Positions 54,543-64,000 of a stretch of DNA of 64,000 nt are shown here, in pieces. The stretch's first letter is position 1, and each line of letters opens with the position of its first letter. Where the stretch lies: the NCBI GenBank assembly GCA_041402005.1, contig JAWKTB010000005.1:62001-126000 (forward strand), written 5' to 3'. The position numbers and the translations under genes are program-made. Below the pieces are notes generated by a model. That model had not been told where the DNA came from. It saw only the letters and a program-made list of their open reading frames with translations, and ran no database searches. Source of the DNA: JAJRXR01 sp041402005 (lineage in GTDB: Bacteria > Planctomycetota > Phycisphaerae > Phycisphaerales > UBA1924).

Positions 54543-56042
54543 TTACTGGAGTCCCACGAGCACGAGCACCAGACCGGTCTCACCCTGGTCGAGTGAGGAC
54601 ATGGCCTTGCCGAGGACGGCGCCGACGGCGCGCCCGTGATCATCGACGCGCATCGCGTGCCCCGGCGTGCCCGATGTCGTGAGGAGGTCGCCGGGGCGGA
54701 TCTCACCCGAGCTCGCGTCGCACCGGACCCAGACCCGCCCGGTGAGCGCGATCGCGGGCGCGCCCTCCATGCCATCCATGTTGCCGAGGACCGTGCCCGC
54801 GGGCAGACCGCCCGCGCCGCTGACGACGCCGGCGACGAGCGAGCTGTAGGGCGAGGTCGCGCGCCGCACGTGCCCGGGATTCTCGGGGTCGATCTCGATC
54901 ACCGTGCCGGGCTCGAGGAGCTCGTCTACCGTCGTCGGGAAGCGTTCGGCGACGTCCGCGCCGATGACCTCGAGCACGTTCACGCGGGCGTTGCCGACGA
55001 CGTGCAGCTTCGCCTGGGGGTTGTTGGTGCCGACCCCGAGGCGCCCGCCGGTGGGGAAGTACGCGTCGCCGTCGGTCTCGATGGCGAACATGGTGCTGTT
55101 GCTGCCGTAGTCGGCGTTGGCGCCGTACTTGAAGTAGATCGCGGCGCCGTTCCCGGTCGTGTTGCGCCCCACGGTCCACTTGTCCACGAGGAGGCCCCCG
55201 TCGGACTCGGCGAGCACGATCGCCGAGCCGCGGACGCCACCCGGGCTGCTGTACACGCCGAGGACCGCGTCCTCGCTCTCGATGATGATGTCGTCCTGCC
55301 AGAGCTCCGAGGCGTCCATGGCGAGGTCGGACTCACGAACGTGCAGGACACTCTGGGGGCTGACTTCGCCGCCGATGCCGATGAAGCCGCCCTCGGCGAT
55401 CTTCAACGTGGGACCGAGCGAATCCTGGAAGAGGAGGCCCGAGGGGCTGCCGAGCTGCTTGCCGTATCCGATCGAGGCCACCTGCGTCCCGTCGTCGAAG
55501 CGGATCTGCCCGTGGGCCGTGGAGAGGCCCGTGGAGGTGTTCCGGAACGTGAGGTGGGGGCCGAAGTCGTTGCCCTGCGAGAGCATGAGGATACCGGCGT
55601 CATGGTCGCGCAGCGTGAGCAGTTCGGAGGTCGAGGTCGTGACGCCGCCCATCCCGACGCGACCACTCTCGTTGACGTAGATCCCTCTGGTCTGGATCGC
55701 GTAGGGCGCCCGATTGACCGCCTGACGCGGGCTCAGCGTCGTGCCGTTGACGATGATCTCCAGCCAGCGGTCGGTGTTGTTGAAGTTGTTGGCCCCGAAG
55801 TCGAGCTCGACGCTGAAGACGCCTTGGCTGACGGAGACGCCCATACTCTGGGTCGCCAGGGGACTTCCGCCGGTGGCGGCGCTGAACAGCCGGAATGTCA
55901 TGTCGTAGAAGCCGCTGGCCGGCCCGCCCCCGTCCTTCAGGCTCCCCTGGTAGGTGAAGGTCGTATCGTTGGCGAGGGCGTGTCCCGTCAATGCCGCGAG
56001 GGCCAGGGGGACGATCGTGGCGAGTGTTCTGAGACCTCTCAT
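54543..56042 (-). CDS. Secreted stalk/tail-fibre-like surface protein
   Basis: ATG 56042 (MRGLRTLATIVPLALAALTG) begins a signal peptide after AAGGAG, giving 499 residues. DTTFTYQGSLKDGGGPASGF and YDMTFRLFSAATGGSPLATQ form a common planctomycete N-terminal beta domain. Repeated turns such as GRVGMGGVT, FIGIGGEVSPQSVLHVRES and GRLGVGTNNPQAKLHVVGNA are those of trimeric fibre or stalk proteins. The C-terminal domain (GTVIEIDPENPGHVRRATSP, VVSGAGGLPAGTVLG, EIRPGDLLTTSGTPGHAMRV) is recurrent in such proteins. It is the first gene of the operon, divergent from sigma/kinase pair 2. Confidence 0.72.
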   Translation of the reverse strand: MRGLRTLATIVPLALAALTGHALANDTTFTYQGSLKDGGGPASGFYDMTFRLFSAATGGSPLATQSMGVSVSQGVFSVELDFGANNFNNTDRWLEIIVNGTTLSPRQAVNRAPYAIQTRGIYVNESGRVGMGGVTTSTSELLTLRDHDAGILMLSQGNDFGPHLTFRNTSTGLSTAHGQIRFDDGTQVASIGYGKQLGSPSGLLFQDSLGPTLKIAEGGFIGIGGEVSPQSVLHVRESDLAMDASELWQDDIIIESEDAVLGVYSSPGGVRGSAIVLAESDGGLLVDKWTVGRNTTGNGAAIYFKYGANADYGSNSTMFAIETDGDAYFPTGGRLGVGTNNPQAKLHVVGNARVNVLEVIGADVAERFPTTVDELLEPGTVIEIDPENPGHVRRATSPYSSLVAGVVSGAGGLPAGTVLGNMDGMEGAPAIALTGRVWVRCDASSGEIRPGDLLTTSGTPGHAMRVDDHGRAVGAVLGKAMSSLDQGETGLVLVLVGLQ

Positions 56043-56175
56043 CGCGAATCTCCTTCGGAGACGCCCGGTCCGGGCGTCCGCGGTGCTTGCTCCCGTCGGA
56101 AGGAGAAGCGAGAATGGGGGCAAGACCCCCCAGGGCCAGCGACGCAGATTTCCGTGACCCCGGAACGCCAGAGCC

Positions 56176-56723
56176 GTGCCGAACACGCCGGAAGTTGACG
56201 AACGACCCCCTGACGGACCGCCCGACCACGCGAGCACGGCGTACACCGCGTTGCGAGGCCTGGCGGCCGCCTATCTGCACAACGAACGCGCCGACCACAC
56301 GCTCCAGCCGACCGCCCTCGTCCACGAGGCCTACGTGAAGCTCGCCGCCGCCCAGGGCGGCCCGGCCTGGAACGGCAAGACCCATTTCCAGGCGGTCGCC
56401 GCCAACGCCATGCGCCAGATCCTCGTCGACCACGCCCGGCGTCGCGCCACGCAGAAGCGGGGGGGAGATTGGCTCCGGATCACGCTTACCCCTGATGTGG
56501 CGGCGACCCCCGGACGGGACGTCGAGATGCTCGCCCTCGACGAGGCGATGCGGGAGCTGGGCGAACTCGACCAGCGCAAGGCCAAGGTCGTCGAGCTGCG
56601 GTTCTTCGGCGGCCTGACCTGCTCCGAGGCCGCCGCAGAGCTTGGGGTCTCGACCAAGACGGTCGAGGCGGATTGGTATTTCGCTCGCGCGTGGCTGCGG
56701 GCGAGGCTGAGTGGGAGCGAGGA

Positions 56724-56727
<4 letters not shown>
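56176..56727 (+). CDS. ECF-type RNA polymerase sigma factor (planctomycete/TIGR02999-like), pair 2
   Basis: The product has 183 residues from GTG 56176. Region 2 is ADHTLQPTALVHEAYVKLAA with HFQAVAANAMRQILVDHARR; region 4 is LDQRKAKVVELRFFGGLTCS and the helix-turn-helix ELGVSTKTVEADWYFARAWL. It is a paralogue of the sigma factor at 39235 and ends in the same ATGA overlap with a kinase gene. 133 bases separate it from the divergent secreted-protein operon, which is a candidate target. Confidence 0.87.
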
Positions 56728-59228
<2,501 letters not shown>

Positions 59229-59342
59229 GAGAGGGCCGATGCCGCCCGAGTGACGTGTCGCAGCGTGTGAGGCCGACACCGGCTGCAGGACGCAAGTCGA
59301 CTAGGGCCATGTTCGGGTGGCGGCCAGATTGCCAATCCCCTC

Positions 59343-59372
59343 TTGACCCCGCGATGTAAACCTTTACATTAT
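59343..59372 (+). promoter_or_regulatory. Promoter with palindromic operator before the secreted protein at 59440
   Basis: TTGACC (59343-59348) and CATTAT (59367-59372) are 18 bases apart. Between and overlapping the -10 lies ATGTAAACCTTTACAT (59354-59369), a perfect 7-bp dyad around CC. The TGTAAA...TTTACA core resembles operators of LacI-family sugar repressors. No LacI gene is in the window. Confidence 0.6.
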
Positions 59373-59439
59373 TGGCAGACACGGTCACGGTCGACGCCCG
59401 CGATGCGGCACGACGCCGAGCGACACAAGGAGTTTCAGC

Positions 59440-60288
59440 ATGAACCGAGTCCTCAGACGCCTCATCACCGCCGGGGCGGTCGCATGCGTTCTCGCCCCTA
59501 CCGCCAACGCGAACGACGACGACAACCTGCTCCTCAACCCCGGATTCGAGGTGGCCAACCCCGACAACGAATCGCTCCCCCTCGGCTGGAACGGCATCAA
59601 CGTCGGCGGCGCCGAGTACGTCGACATCATGGAGGATGAGGACGTCTACGTGCATTCTGGGAGCAGGGCCATCATGCTTCCCCCCACCAGCGGCTCCGCG
59701 GCCTTCCGGGGATGGACCACCAACTTTCTCCTCCCCGACGGCTCCGACCTCTATGACCCCGACTACGTCTACCTCGGCGGCGACGTTCACATCATCGGCT
59801 ACTACCTCATCCCCGCGGGCGAGACCATCACCAACGAGTTCCGTAACGGCATCAAGCTCGAGTTCCGGCGCGAGCCCCCCAACTTCTCGATCTACACCGC
59901 CGTCGAGTTCGACGTCCCTCTTACGACGACCAACGGCAAGTGGGTCCGGTTCGAGGCCACCTTCACCGATGAGCAGATGGCCGCGGTCGGCGACTTCCCG
60001 CCCTACGCCACCAGCGTCACCGTCCTGCCCCAGCGCTTCTGGAACGGCTCCCCGACCACGGGCAGGATCTTCTGGGATGACCTCTGCCTTATCCAGGGTG
60101 ACCTGGGCGGATGCAACGACGCCGACCTCGCCGAGCCCTTCAACTCGCTCGATTTCTCCGACGTGCTCGCTTTCCTGGTCGCCTTCGGCAACATGGATGC
60201 CGCCGCCGACCTCGCCCCGCCCTTCGGGTCGTGGGACTTCTCCGACGTGCTTGCGTTCCTGACCGCCTTCGGGAACGGCTGCCCGTAA
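59440..60288 (+). CDS. Secreted carbohydrate-binding-like protein with twin dockerin-like C-terminus
   Basis: The product has 282 residues with an AAGGAG ribosome-binding site. A signal peptide (LITAGAVACVLAPTANANDD) is followed by a beta-sandwich that starts LLLNPGFEVANPDNESLPLG and contains WVRFEATFTDEQ and GRIFWDDLCLIQGDL. This is the pattern of CBM4/9-type or PEP-CTERM-associated NPGFE domains. Two DLAxPFxSxDFSDVLAFLxAFG copies end in GNGCP. It likely binds a glycan outside the cell. A LacI-type palindrome lies over its promoter, an intrinsic terminator follows, and a sugar symporter is next. Confidence 0.8.
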   Translation: MNRVLRRLITAGAVACVLAPTANANDDDNLLLNPGFEVANPDNESLPLGWNGINVGGAEYVDIMEDEDVYVHSGSRAIMLPPTSGSAAFRGWTTNFLLPDGSDLYDPDYVYLGGDVHIIGYYLIPAGETITNEFRNGIKLEFRREPPNFSIYTAVEFDVPLTTTNGKWVRFEATFTDEQMAAVGDFPPYATSVTVLPQRFWNGSPTTGRIFWDDLCLIQGDLGGCNDADLAEPFNSLDFSDVLAFLVAFGNMDAAADLAPPFGSWDFSDVLAFLTAFGNGCP

Positions 60289-60319
60289 CCTCGGGCGACA
60301 ACCCGACGTGGTTCACACC

Positions 60320-60351
60320 CGCCCCGCGGTGCATTCACCGCGGGGCGTTTT
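60320..60351 (+). terminator. Intrinsic terminator after the secreted protein gene
   Basis: Perfect 12-bp stem CGCCCCGCGGTG (60320-60331) / CACCGCGGGGCG (60336-60347), loop CATT, followed by TTTT (60348-60351). It isolates the preceding gene from the symporter. Confidence 0.9.
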
Positions 60352-60404
60352 GATTCTGCCCCCACGACCACCGACAATCGACGCCGCTGCCCGGCAGGAC
60401 GCCT

Positions 60405-61820
60405 GTGCCCGAACACCAGCATCACCACACCGCCGCCCGCGACCGGATCCCCTGGATCCAGCTCATCGCCTACGGCATGGGCGGCTTCGTCCCCATCGCC
60501 CTCTTCAACTCCGTCGGACAGCTCTCGGGCCTCATCCTCAACGTCGGGCTGGGGATCAGCGCGATCCTCGTCGGCGTCGCCCAGATGGCGCCCCGCTTCT
60601 GGGACGCCTTCACCGACCCCGTCATGGGGCACATCTCGGACAACACCCGCACGCGATGGGGCCGCCGCCGCCCGTACATCCTCTTCGGCGGCATCGCGGT
60701 CGCCATCTCCTTCGTCGCGATGTGGTCCGTCCCCCGCGACTGGGGCGCCCCCGCCCAGTTCTGGTACTTCCTCGTCGCCTCGATGGTCTTCTACACCGCC
60801 GTCACCATGTTCGAGATCCCCCACGGCGCCCTCGGCATGGAGATGACCGCCGACTACCACGAACGCACCAAGCTCTTCAGCGTCAAGAGCTTCGTCGGAA
60901 ACGTCGGCGCGATCGCGACACCCTGGTTCTACGCCATGGCCAACTGGCCCTTCTTCAAGGGCGCACACGGCGACGAAGTGGACGGCATGCGCCATGTCGC
61001 CTTTCTCGCCGCGCTCCTGGTGCTCATCCCCGCAGTCGCCTGTGCCTGGCTCTGCCAGGAAGGACGCCTCGACCAGGCGATCCACCAGAAGCGGGTCTCG
61101 CTCGCCCAGAGCATGAGCGCCACGCTCCGCAACCGCACCTTCCTTATCCTCGTCGCGATCATCTTCGCCACCGTCCTGGGCTTCAACGTCGTCAACAACT
61201 TCGCCAACTACATCACGATCTTTTACCTTTATGGCGGCGACAAGCAGGGCGCCTCCATCCTGCTCGGGTGGGGCGGCTCGGTCTGGGCGGTCACCGCCGT
61301 CCTGGCCGTCTTCCCGCTCAACCTGCTCAGCAAGCGCCTGGGCAAGAGCCGCACGCTGTTGATCGCGATTGCCCTCATGGGCGGCGCCCAGCTCTCGAAG
61401 ATCGTCTGCTACGACCCCGAGCTTCCCTACCTGTTCCTGATCCCGACCGCGATGCTGGCCGCAGGCATGCTCATGTTCTTCACGCTCGCCAGCGCGATGG
61501 TCGCCGACGTCTGCGACGAGGACGACCTGAAGACGGGCACGCGATCGGAAGGCGCGTACTACTCGGTCTTCTGGTGGTTCATGAAGATGGGCATGGCCGG
61601 CGCCGTCTTCGTGGCGGGCCTGCTCCTTGCCGCCACCAACTTCGACGAGAAGGTCAGCGAGCAGACGCCGCGGACTCTCCTGCTCCTGCGCGTCTTCGAG
61701 ATCGGCATTCCCCTCGCGCTCTGCGTCGTCTCGTACCTGCTCGTGAAGATCTACCCGTTGTCCGAGGAGCGGGCGTACGAGATCAAGCGGGCCCTCGAGG
61801 CCCGCGACCCACCGAAGTAG
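60405..61820 (+). CDS. GPH-family sugar:cation symporter (MFS)
   Basis: The product has 471 residues from GTG 60405, with about twelve membrane segments. IPWIQLIAYGMGGFVPIALF, QMAPRFWDAFTDPVMGHISD (the FWDAxTDPxxGxxSD signature of the glycoside-pentoside-hexuronide family), TRWGRRRPYILFGGIAVAIS and HGALGMEMTADYHERTKLFS identify the family. MVADVCDEDDLKTGTRSEGA is its second conserved block. The substrate is likely a mono- or oligosaccharide or uronide. It sits between a glycan-binding secreted protein and a GH94 phosphorylase gene. Confidence 0.9.
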   Translation: MPEHQHHHTAARDRIPWIQLIAYGMGGFVPIALFNSVGQLSGLILNVGLGISAILVGVAQMAPRFWDAFTDPVMGHISDNTRTRWGRRRPYILFGGIAVAISFVAMWSVPRDWGAPAQFWYFLVASMVFYTAVTMFEIPHGALGMEMTADYHERTKLFSVKSFVGNVGAIATPWFYAMANWPFFKGAHGDEVDGMRHVAFLAALLVLIPAVACAWLCQEGRLDQAIHQKRVSLAQSMSATLRNRTFLILVAIIFATVLGFNVVNNFANYITIFYLYGGDKQGASILLGWGGSVWAVTAVLAVFPLNLLSKRLGKSRTLLIAIALMGGAQLSKIVCYDPELPYLFLIPTAMLAAGMLMFFTLASAMVADVCDEDDLKTGTRSEGAYYSVFWWFMKMGMAGAVFVAGLLLAATNFDEKVSEQTPRTLLLLRVFEIGIPLALCVVSYLLVKIYPLSEERAYEIKRALEARDPPK

Positions 61821-61896
61821 GGGCGCTCGAAATGCTGCTACGACAGGTCAGGCCTGGCGCCGGAGGTGGCGTGTCCGGAACGCGGAGAAAGCATGA

Positions 61897-62268
61897 TCAA
61901 GGCTTGAGCAAGCCATTGACGCGCTTCTCGGCATTGATTCGATCGACCGTCTGCTGCCAGTCTCGCTTATCAACGAGAACGCCGGTCGGGCGTCCGTCCG
62001 CGTAAGGACTCGGGATTCCCTTCGCGGCATCGATGGCGCCGGGTTGCTCCAACAGGAGCATCTCGAACTGCCCGCGGTTCATCGTCCATTCCTGACCAGA
62101 CTCCATGCAGCGGATCGTGACATCCTGTGAAAGGCGTTCGGCCTCGGATGTCATGCCGCTGGAGAAGAATCCGCGGGCGAAGACGATCCCGACGAGGACG
62201 ATCATGCATAGCGCTATGGTCCAACCCAGCCAGGGACGACTGTTGATGAACTCGCGGGGACTCGTCAT
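61897..62268 (-). CDS. Small membrane-anchored protein of unknown function
   Basis: The product has 123 residues. A membrane helix at about 15-33 (WTIALCMIVLVGIVFARGFF) is followed by a soluble region (VTIRCMESGQEWTMNRGQFE, PYADGRPTGVLVDKRDWQQT). The single CMESGxEW stretch recalls short planctomycete proteins next to prepilin-type genes. No function is recognised. It is 60 bases downstream of the prepilin-type gene on the same strand and may be co-transcribed. Confidence 0.6.
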   Translation of the reverse strand: MTSPREFINSRPWLGWTIALCMIVLVGIVFARGFFSSGMTSEAERLSQDVTIRCMESGQEWTMNRGQFEMLLLEQPGAIDAAKGIPSPYADGRPTGVLVDKRDWQQTVDRINAEKRVNGLLKP

Positions 62269-62328
62269 CAGTTCTCCATCAAGCTTACAGTCGTGCGATC
62301 CAGGAGGCGCAGCCGCAACGGGCGCCGA

Positions 62329-63072
62329 TCAAAGGCCCCAACTGTAAAACGTCGGACCTTCGCCGTGGTCGTTCGGTGCGTGGTAGACGGCTCGGGGGAC
62401 CATCTGAACGCGCTGGTCACCGAATAGCAGGTTCGAACTCCCCTGGCGGAGGTTGATGTCCTGTACGAGGTCTACGCGGGGCGGCGCGAGGTGCCTTGGG
62501 ATCCAGTCGACGGCATCGATCGACCAAACCACTCCCGCGGGCCGCTTTGCATTTCGCATCAGGTTGGCGGACAGTGTCTGCCCGTCGTTGAACCAGTATT
62601 CCGTGAACTCCTCTGTCCCATCGAGGTCGTAGTCCAGCACGTGGACACGAGCGCCTTGTTCCAGCTCCCGCCGTGTCGAAGGATCAAGCACGGAAGTGAC
62701 GCCACGCGCCGAGGGGCAGACGAATAGCCCCCCCTCGGCAGCGCCGTTGAGATAATCATCGTCGAGTGTTCTCATCGGCATCCACCGCTGTGCGCGAATG
62801 TCATGATTCCCCGTGACCGGATTGACGGGATCGTCAGCCGCGTTGAACGGGAACATGTCAAACCAGTACTCATTGCCTTCCTTCTGATCATCCATGTACA
62901 TCTGGATGGCGAGGCCAATTTGGCGGAGGTTATTCTGGCAGAGGATGTCGTTTGCCGCCTGTCTCGCCTTCCCAAGCGACGGCAGCAAGATCCCGATCAG
63001 CAACGCGATGATCGAGATCACCACGAGCAGTTCGATGAGTGTGAAGGCGCCTCGGGGGCGTCGTGCGTTCAT
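62329..63072 (-). CDS. Prepilin-type N-terminal cleavage/methylation domain protein
   Basis: The product has 247 residues. The N-terminus GAFTLIELLVVISIIALLIG is the class III prepilin signal with Glu5, followed by LLPSLGKARQAANDILCQNN, typical of planctomycete and verrucomicrobial pseudopilin-like proteins. The C-terminal part (RHLAPPRVDLVQDINLRQGS, GSSNLLFGDQRVQMVP) is the usual H-x-G/LLFGD ending. These proteins are thought to be processed by a type II secretion/pilin peptidase, and their role is not known. The start overlaps the GH94 stop (ATGA). Confidence 0.9.
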   Translation of the reverse strand: MNARRPRGAFTLIELLVVISIIALLIGILLPSLGKARQAANDILCQNNLRQIGLAIQMYMDDQKEGNEYWFDMFPFNAADDPVNPVTGNHDIRAQRWMPMRTLDDDYLNGAAEGGLFVCPSARGVTSVLDPSTRRELEQGARVHVLDYDLDGTEEFTEYWFNDGQTLSANLMRNAKRPAGVVWSIDAVDWIPRHLAPPRVDLVQDINLRQGSSNLLFGDQRVQMVPRAVYHAPNDHGEGPTFYSWGL

Positions 63073-64000
63073 GTCTTGCTCCTTTCGGTCGAGTGCATAC
63101 GCACTCGGGGCGACGCCTCTGCTCGCGGCGCCCAGCTCACCCGCACCTCCCCCTCGCCCCCCTCCGGAATCATCGCCTCGGTGATCACGCCACCCGGCGC
63201 CACCGAGCCGTCGAGTGTCACGACCGGCGCCATCGACGCGTCAAACGCCGCAGTGTCGAACCTGACGCGGATCCGCCGCCCCCGCCACGTCCGCGTGACA
63301 TCCACCTCGCCCAACGCGGGGAACGGGCACGGGTCGATGCGCAGGCCTTCCCACGTTGGACGCACGCCCAGCACCCACTCCAGGCTCACCCGGTGCAGCC
63401 ACGCCGCCGACCCGGTGTACCACGTCCATCCCGCCCGACCCGGCGTCGCCGACAACGGCCCGTCAACATTCCCGGGCGTCACGTAGGGCTCCGCCGCGTA
63501 CGCCGCCGCGTCGGCGCACCGAAGCGGGGGCGAGATCGACGTCCAGATCCGCGCGACCGTCTCCGAGTCCCTCCGACGACAGGCCGCGGCAAGCGCCCAC
63601 GTCGCGGCGTGCATGTACACGCCGCCGTTCTCACGCGCCCCCGGCGCATACCTCGAGAGGTACCCGATCTTCGCGTCGGGCACGGTGTACGCCGGCGCGA
63701 GCAGCAGGGGGCCGTAGTCCGTGAGCAGCTTGGCCTTCACCGACGCCCAAGCCTGCGTGGCCCGTTCCTCGTCGCCGATGCCCGTCAGGATCGCCCACGA
63801 CTGTGGGTTCAGGAAGATCTGCCCCTCGAGGCACTCGCCCGAGCCGAGCCATCGACCCTCCCGGTCGGTCGCCCGCCGGTACCAGGCGCCGTCCCAGCCG
63901 TGGGCCTCGACCGCGTCGCGTAGCGCCTCACGCCGCCGTTCATAGTCGTCCGCGGTTGCGACCTCGCCGTACGCACGCAGCGCCCGCCCGAACTCTCGCA
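63069..64000 (-). CDS. GH94-type glycoside phosphorylase (C-terminal part, N-terminus off window)
   Basis: The frame is open to the right edge, so about 309 C-terminal residues are visible. REFGRALRAYGEVATADDYE, WDGAWYRRATDREGRWLGSG, QIFLNPQSWAILTGIGDEER, SRYAPGARENGGVYMHAATW, AEPYVTPGNVDGPLSATPGR and AGWTWYTGSAAWLHRV are conserved blocks of the GH94 catalytic barrel. EWVLGVRPTWEGLRIDPCPF begins the C-terminal domain. GH94 enzymes split beta-glucosidic bonds with phosphate (cellobiose, chitobiose, laminaribiose or cyclic beta-1,2-glucan). The exact specificity needs the missing N-terminus. Confidence 0.9.
   Translation of the reverse strand, partial: REFGRALRAYGEVATADDYERRREALRDAVEAHGWDGAWYRRATDREGRWLGSGECLEGQIFLNPQSWAILTGIGDEERATQAWASVKAKLLTDYGPLLLAPAYTVPDAKIGYLSRYAPGARENGGVYMHAATWALAAACRRRDSETVARIWTSISPPLRCADAAAYAAEPYVTPGNVDGPLSATPGRAGWTWYTGSAAWLHRVSLEWVLGVRPTWEGLRIDPCPFPALGEVDVTRTWRGRRIRVRFDTAAFDASMAPVVTLDGSVAPGGVITEAMIPEGGEGEVRVSWAPRAEASPRVRMHSTERSKT

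Overview
This is high-GC bacterial chromosomal DNA, most likely from a planctomycete of the class Phycisphaerae. The evidence is the combination of two ECF sigma factor / Ser-Thr kinase-TPR gene pairs, several Tat-exported Gfo/Idh/MocA and TIM-barrel sugar proteins, PA14/DUF1080 enzymes, a prepilin-type secreted protein, and secreted proteins that end in a twin dockerin-like module with a C-terminal GCP. The assignment rests on gene content only. Coding density is very high. No gene-free stretch exceeds about 250 bases, and I saw no rRNA, tRNA or CRISPR array.

Layout. 0-8.1 kb: sugar metabolism (three TIM-barrel isomerase/epimerases, two Tat Gfo/Idh oxidoreductases flanking ApbE, a damaged MFS transporter, a membrane CxxCH protein). 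8.2-15.5 kb: an arginine operon argR-argF'-argG-argE'-argAB-argC-argH that uses the acetylated route known from Xanthomonas (N-acetylornithine carbamoyltransferase, acetylcitrulline deacetylase, fused NAGS/NAGK). 15.5-24.8 kb: an amine/GABA island with a deoxyhypusine-synthase-like gene, gabD and gabT (both frameshifted), a nitrilase, a 920-residue Orn/Lys/Arg-type decarboxylase and an ATP-grasp ligase. 24.9-33.3 kb: reductive pyrimidine catabolism (PreA-like dehydrogenase, dihydropyrimidinase, beta-ureidopropionase, beta-alanine transaminase, semialdehyde dehydrogenase, NCS1 permease). A GxxExxY nuclease-like gene bounded by 30-bp inverted repeats sits inside this operon.

33.5-42.8 kb: a large secreted PA14/propeller/DUF1080 protein, a glycine-rich secreted beta-helix protein, and ECF sigma/kinase pair 1. 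42.8-52.2 kb: a complete cbb3 oxidase operon (fused ccoNO, ccoQ, mono-haem ccoP, ccoG, fixH, SafE-like, ccoI, ccoS), divergent from an Rrf2 regulator with a duplicated candidate operator in the two promoters. 52.2-59.2 kb: a four-gene operon of secreted proteins, including two matrixin-like proteases, divergent from ECF sigma/kinase pair 2. 59.3-64 kb: a secreted dockerin-like protein behind a palindromic operator, a GPH-type sugar symporter, a small membrane protein, a prepilin-type protein and the C-terminal part of a GH94 glycoside phosphorylase that runs off the right edge.

Three genes (MFS transporter, gabD, gabT) carry clustered one-base indels, mostly shortened G runs. These look more like sequence or assembly errors than decay. 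The most interesting items are the decarboxylase/ATP-grasp/nitrilase/GabTD island, the repeat-bounded GxxExxY unit, the Rrf2/cco operator pair, the secreted-protease operon facing an ECF/kinase pair, and the Xanthomonas-type arginine operon.
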